Below are positions 61,524 through 64,000 of a stretch of DNA of 64,000 nt, in pieces. A model generated the notes under the pieces. It had not been told where the DNA came from and searched no databases. It saw only the letters and a list, made by a program, of their open reading frames with translations. Where the stretch lies: positions 2,232,001-2,296,000 of the forward strand of contig CP119310.1 of the NCBI GenBank assembly GCA_029203185.1, read 5' to 3'. The DNA is from Candidatus Chryseobacterium colombiense. Its GTDB lineage: Bacteria; Bacteroidota; Bacteroidia; Flavobacteriales; Weeksellaceae. The position numbers were made by a program, and so were the translations under genes. The first letter of the stretch is position 1. The number at the start of each line of letters is the position of its first letter.

Positions 61524-61691
61524 TTATGCAGGAAGTAAGAAATAGGAAACCAGCTTACCAATTAATACCGCACCTCCCAAAACAATAAACATCACGGCAA
61601 ACTTTTTAGAGCTTCTGAATCCCGGATGATTGGTTCTCTTTAAAAACAATCCGAAAAGCAGGATTATAATTGCCAGAATAATCTGTATCAT
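61524..61691 (-). CDS. 55-residue membrane protein coupled to HMG-CoA reductase
   Basis: Encoded 55 residues from ATG 61691: MIQIILAIIILLFGLFLKR, a basic loop (NHPGFRSSKK), then a second helix (FAVMFIVLGGAVLIGKLV). Its ATG overlaps the stop of the upstream HMG-CoA reductase gene in the ATGA arrangement, and 46 bases separate it from the DUF423 gene. The two clean helices and the coupling argue that it is real. No family is recognised; it may anchor or accompany the reductase. Confidence 0.6.
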   Translation of the reverse strand: MIQIILAIIILLFGLFLKRTNHPGFRSSKKFAVMFIVLGGAVLIGKLVSYFLLPA

Positions 61692-63019
61692 GATTGATCT
61701 CTTAATCTGTTAAACTCATTGATCACTTCGTGATGACTCACTGTTTTATCTTTAAAATAGGTTACAAAGTGTTGTTTTTCTTCCTCTGTTGCCCCTAATT
61801 GGTTCAAAATATTCAATAAATGCATTTTCATATGCCCTTTCTGAATTCCTGTTGTCACCAAAGAACGCAGTGCCCCAAAGTTTTGTGCCAAACCGGAAAC
61901 CGCAAGAATACTCATCAATTCCTGCGCAGAAGGTTTTCCAAGAAGTGCCAAAGAGAATTTTACCAGCGGATGAAGATTCGTCAAACCTCCCACAACTCCT
62001 ACAGAAATCGGAAGATCAATCCAGAATCTGAAAATCCCGTTATCTGTGGTACAGTGTGTTAAAGAAGAATACTTTCCGTTTCTTGCCGCATAAGCATGTG
62101 CACAAGCTTCCGTTGCTCTAAAGTCATTTCCTGTAGCAATTACCACTGCATCCACTCCATTCATAATTCCTTTATTGTGAGTGGTCGCGCGGAAAGGTTC
62201 AATTTCAGCAATCGTAACAGCCTGTTTGAATTTTGAAGCAAATTCTTCATTGGAAATTCCGCTGTCATCTTTTAAATCTTCAATTTTACAGGAAACTTCA
62301 GCTCTTACGATACAATCAGGTGTAAAATTGGAAAGGATATTCATTACGATCTGTAAAGAATTCTTTTCTTCCTGTGAGAAATCTTCACTTACGGCCACTT
62401 CCTGCTTCAATGTTTTTCCAAATTGTTCCAAGCATGAATTAATGAAGTTGGCTCCCATCGAATCTACGGTATCAAAACTTGCTTTCAACTGATAGTAATT
62501 CGGCATTTCAGCCGTTTTATCAACCAATTTGATATCTAAAATTCCACCACCACGGTTTCTCATGTTGGCCGTAATATCGTTTGTTGCTTCGATTAATTTT
62601 TTCTTCAAATTAAAATTAAAGAAATGAAGCAGTTTATGTGGTTCAACATTAAAGATAAAATGCGTGTGACCCAGTTTTTCATTGTTAATAATTGTTGTTT
62701 TAAAACCACCTTTATCAATCCAGAATTTTGCGGCTTTTGAAGCTGCAGCAACTACAGAACTCTCTTCAACTGCCATTGGAAGTGCAAATAATTTCCCGTC
62801 AATTAAAAAATTCGGAGCAATTCCGTAGGGCATATAGAAATTGGAAATCGTGTTTTCAGAAAACTCGTCATGTAGTTTCTGCAAATCAGCATTTTCGTTC
62901 CAGTATTGATTTAATATATGTTGATATTCTGAGTTTCCTTCAAGGTATTCGTTAACTAGCCAATCGATTTTTCCCTGTTTTGTCAGTTTAGAAAAACCTT
63001 CTACCGGTTTGTGATTCAT
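61688..63019 (-). CDS. mvaA: hydroxymethylglutaryl-CoA reductase, class II type
   Basis: A 443-residue soluble reductase converting HMG-CoA to mevalonate (mevalonate pathway for isoprenoids), or the reverse. Present are GIAPNFLIDGKLFALPMAVEESSVVAAAS with the catalytic Glu, VDSMGANFINS, RATTHNKGIMNGVDAVV with the catalytic Lys, ATGNDFRA with the Asp, and a C-terminal HMKMHL with the catalytic His. The short N-terminus without membrane domain fits class II. Its stop overlaps the next small gene by four bases. Confidence 0.95.
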   Translation of the reverse strand: MNHKPVEGFSKLTKQGKIDWLVNEYLEGNSEYQHILNQYWNENADLQKLHDEFSENTISNFYMPYGIAPNFLIDGKLFALPMAVEESSVVAAASKAAKFWIDKGGFKTTIINNEKLGHTHFIFNVEPHKLLHFFNFNLKKKLIEATNDITANMRNRGGGILDIKLVDKTAEMPNYYQLKASFDTVDSMGANFINSCLEQFGKTLKQEVAVSEDFSQEEKNSLQIVMNILSNFTPDCIVRAEVSCKIEDLKDDSGISNEEFASKFKQAVTIAEIEPFRATTHNKGIMNGVDAVVIATGNDFRATEACAHAYAARNGKYSSLTHCTTDNGIFRFWIDLPISVGVVGGLTNLHPLVKFSLALLGKPSAQELMSILAVSGLAQNFGALRSLVTTGIQKGHMKMHLLNILNQLGATEEEKQHFVTYFKDKTVSHHEVINEFNRLRDQS

Positions 63020-63365
63020 AAGTAAGCGATTTTATACAGTAATGTAATACGATTTTACGATTACACTCATAAATTAATGTCCGTAAATATACTAATTTTG
63101 TATCTGTAAACTGTGGATAACTTCAACCAAAAACAGTTGATATTTATCAATTTTGGAACTAAATTTGAATAGAAAATTTAAGTTTTAAACCACAAAAGTC
63201 ACAAAAGTTTTTACACTTTAGTAATTAAAAAGTTTAATATAATACTGTAAAAAGTACATTTAAGTATATTAAAAATCTTCGATTTTTCTTTTGTTAGCTT
63301 TTAATTATCAAATTATTTAGACTTAAAATCTTTTGTGACTTTTGTGGTAAAATTAGAATTACATT
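63020..63365. other. intergenic region before the radical SAM gene
   Basis: It holds the palindromic repeat at 63189-63348 described separately and should hold the divergent promoters of HMG-CoA reductase and the radical SAM gene. No gene seen. Confidence 0.5.
63189..63348. repeat. long inverted repeat, AACCACAA family, copy 2
   Basis: ACCACAAAAGTCACAAAAG (63189-63207) is an exact reverse complement of 63330-63348. Inside is a hairpin AAAAATC-TTC-GATTTTT (63270-63286). The copy at 32525-32581 has the same ends but a shorter middle. Confidence 0.75.
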
Positions 63366-64000
63366 ATGAATTTTGAACGCCTGAAAGAAAAACTCGAAAT
63401 CCTTGCGGATGCAGCGAAATATGATGTTTCGTGTTCATCAAGCGGAGGAACGAGAAAGAATAAAAAAGGTGCTTTAGGAGATAGTTCCGTAAGCGGGATC
63501 TGTCATACCTATACGGAAGACGGGCGATGTGTCTCGCTTCTCAAAATTCTTTTGACCAATCACTGCATTTACGATTGTGCGTACTGTGTTTCCAGAAGTT
63601 CCAACGATATAAAAAGAGCTGCTTTTACGGTAGAAGAAGTTGTTGACTTAACGATCAATTTTTACCGCAGAAACTATATTGAAGGTCTATTTTTAAGCTC
63701 AGGAATTTTTAAAAATGCGGATACGACCATGGAACGTTTGGTTCGTGTTGCAAAAAAATTACGTTTGGAAGAAAATTTTAACGGATACATTCATTTAAAA
63801 TCGATTCCGGGAGCAAGTGACGAACTGATGCAGGAAGCCGCTTTATATGCTGACCGATTATCTATCAATCTTGAAATTCCTACGGAAAGCGGATTGAAAT
63901 TATTGGCTCCTGAAAAAAATCGACAGGATATGCTGAATCCGATGAAATATATTCAGAATGGAATTGCACAGTATAAAGACGAAAAGAAAATTTTCAGAAA
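63366..64000 (+). CDS. putative DNA modification/repair radical SAM protein, 3' end cut by window edge
   Basis: The visible 211 residues start MNFERLKEKLEILADAAKYDVSCS-like and carry the cluster motif CxxxCxxC (Cys 67, 71, 74) within NHCIYDCAYCVSR. The segments GICHTYTEDGRCVSLLKIL before it and FLSSGIFKNADTTMERL after it are those of the family annotated as putative DNA modification/repair radical SAM (TIGR03916-like). The gene runs past the right edge. In other genomes a uracil-DNA-glycosylase-like gene follows; that cannot be seen here. Confidence 0.85.
   Translation, partial: MNFERLKEKLEILADAAKYDVSCSSSGGTRKNKKGALGDSSVSGICHTYTEDGRCVSLLKILLTNHCIYDCAYCVSRSSNDIKRAAFTVEEVVDLTINFYRRNYIEGLFLSSGIFKNADTTMERLVRVAKKLRLEENFNGYIHLKSIPGASDELMQEAALYADRLSINLEIPTESGLKLLAPEKNRQDMLNPMKYIQNGIAQYKDEKKIFR

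Overview
The window is a 64 kb piece of an AT-rich Bacteroidota chromosome, most likely Chryseobacterium or a close relative in the Weeksellaceae. Supporting signs are promoters of the TAnnTTTG type, weak Shine-Dalgarno sites, a type IX secretion (T9SS) plug protein plus two cargo proteins with T9SS sorting tails, a class II HMG-CoA reductase (mevalonate pathway), SusC/TonB-style outer-membrane biology, and small MKNLKK-type cysteine-rich peptides. Most of it is ordinary core genome. No prophage, transposase gene, CRISPR array or rRNA operon was seen. Both edges cut a gene: ferrochelatase at the left and a radical SAM DNA-repair-type protein at the right.

Layout: 1-4.5 kb holds hemH, a candidate ParE-like toxin-antitoxin pair, the T9SS plug protein, an MBL hydrolase and a thioredoxin-like protein. 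4.7-12 kb is a TetR-controlled RND multidrug efflux locus (regulator, adaptor, inner-membrane pump, outer-membrane channel) with four copies of one operator-like motif. 12.3-16.1 kb holds miaA, yicC, gmk and nadA, with imperfect palindromic repeats in the gaps. 16.2-16.7 kb carries two six-cysteine, double-glycine-leader peptides. 16.8-23.5 kb is the threonine operon thrA-thrB-thrC with folB and a DUF4403 gene behind it. It is preceded by an apparent attenuation leader peptide with six Thr codons in a row and six Ile codons. 23.6 kb is tRNA-Cys.

24-36.6 kb holds an alpha/beta hydrolase, a glycine-zipper lipoprotein, a polytopic membrane protein, aroC, two thioredoxin-fold proteins, a YkvA protein, a fused eukaryote-type UMP synthase, a degenerate M1-peptidase-like envelope protein and a T9SS cargo protein. 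36.7-51.4 kb holds a large outer-membrane barrel, dusB, deoC-lrp-EEP phosphatase, trmD-ndh2, a GH25 lysozyme, a composite alpha/beta hydrolase, an ABC-F ATPase and a Gfo/Idh oxidoreductase. 51.6-64 kb holds a siderophore receptor with a PepSY protein and tandem iron-type operators, an outer-membrane protein, a peroxiredoxin, MscS, a secreted T9SS metalloprotease with a PrcB-like lipoprotein, sucC, a DUF423 protein, a 55-residue membrane protein coupled to HMG-CoA reductase, and the partial radical SAM gene.

The most notable signals outside the ordinary genes are the Thr/Ile leader peptide, the pair of cysteine-rich peptides, several families of intergenic palindromic repeats (one about 120-136 bp in three copies, two of them inverted around the efflux channel gene), the TetR operator array, two promoters that appear to give leaderless mRNAs, and the tandem 23-bp operators ahead of the siderophore receptor.
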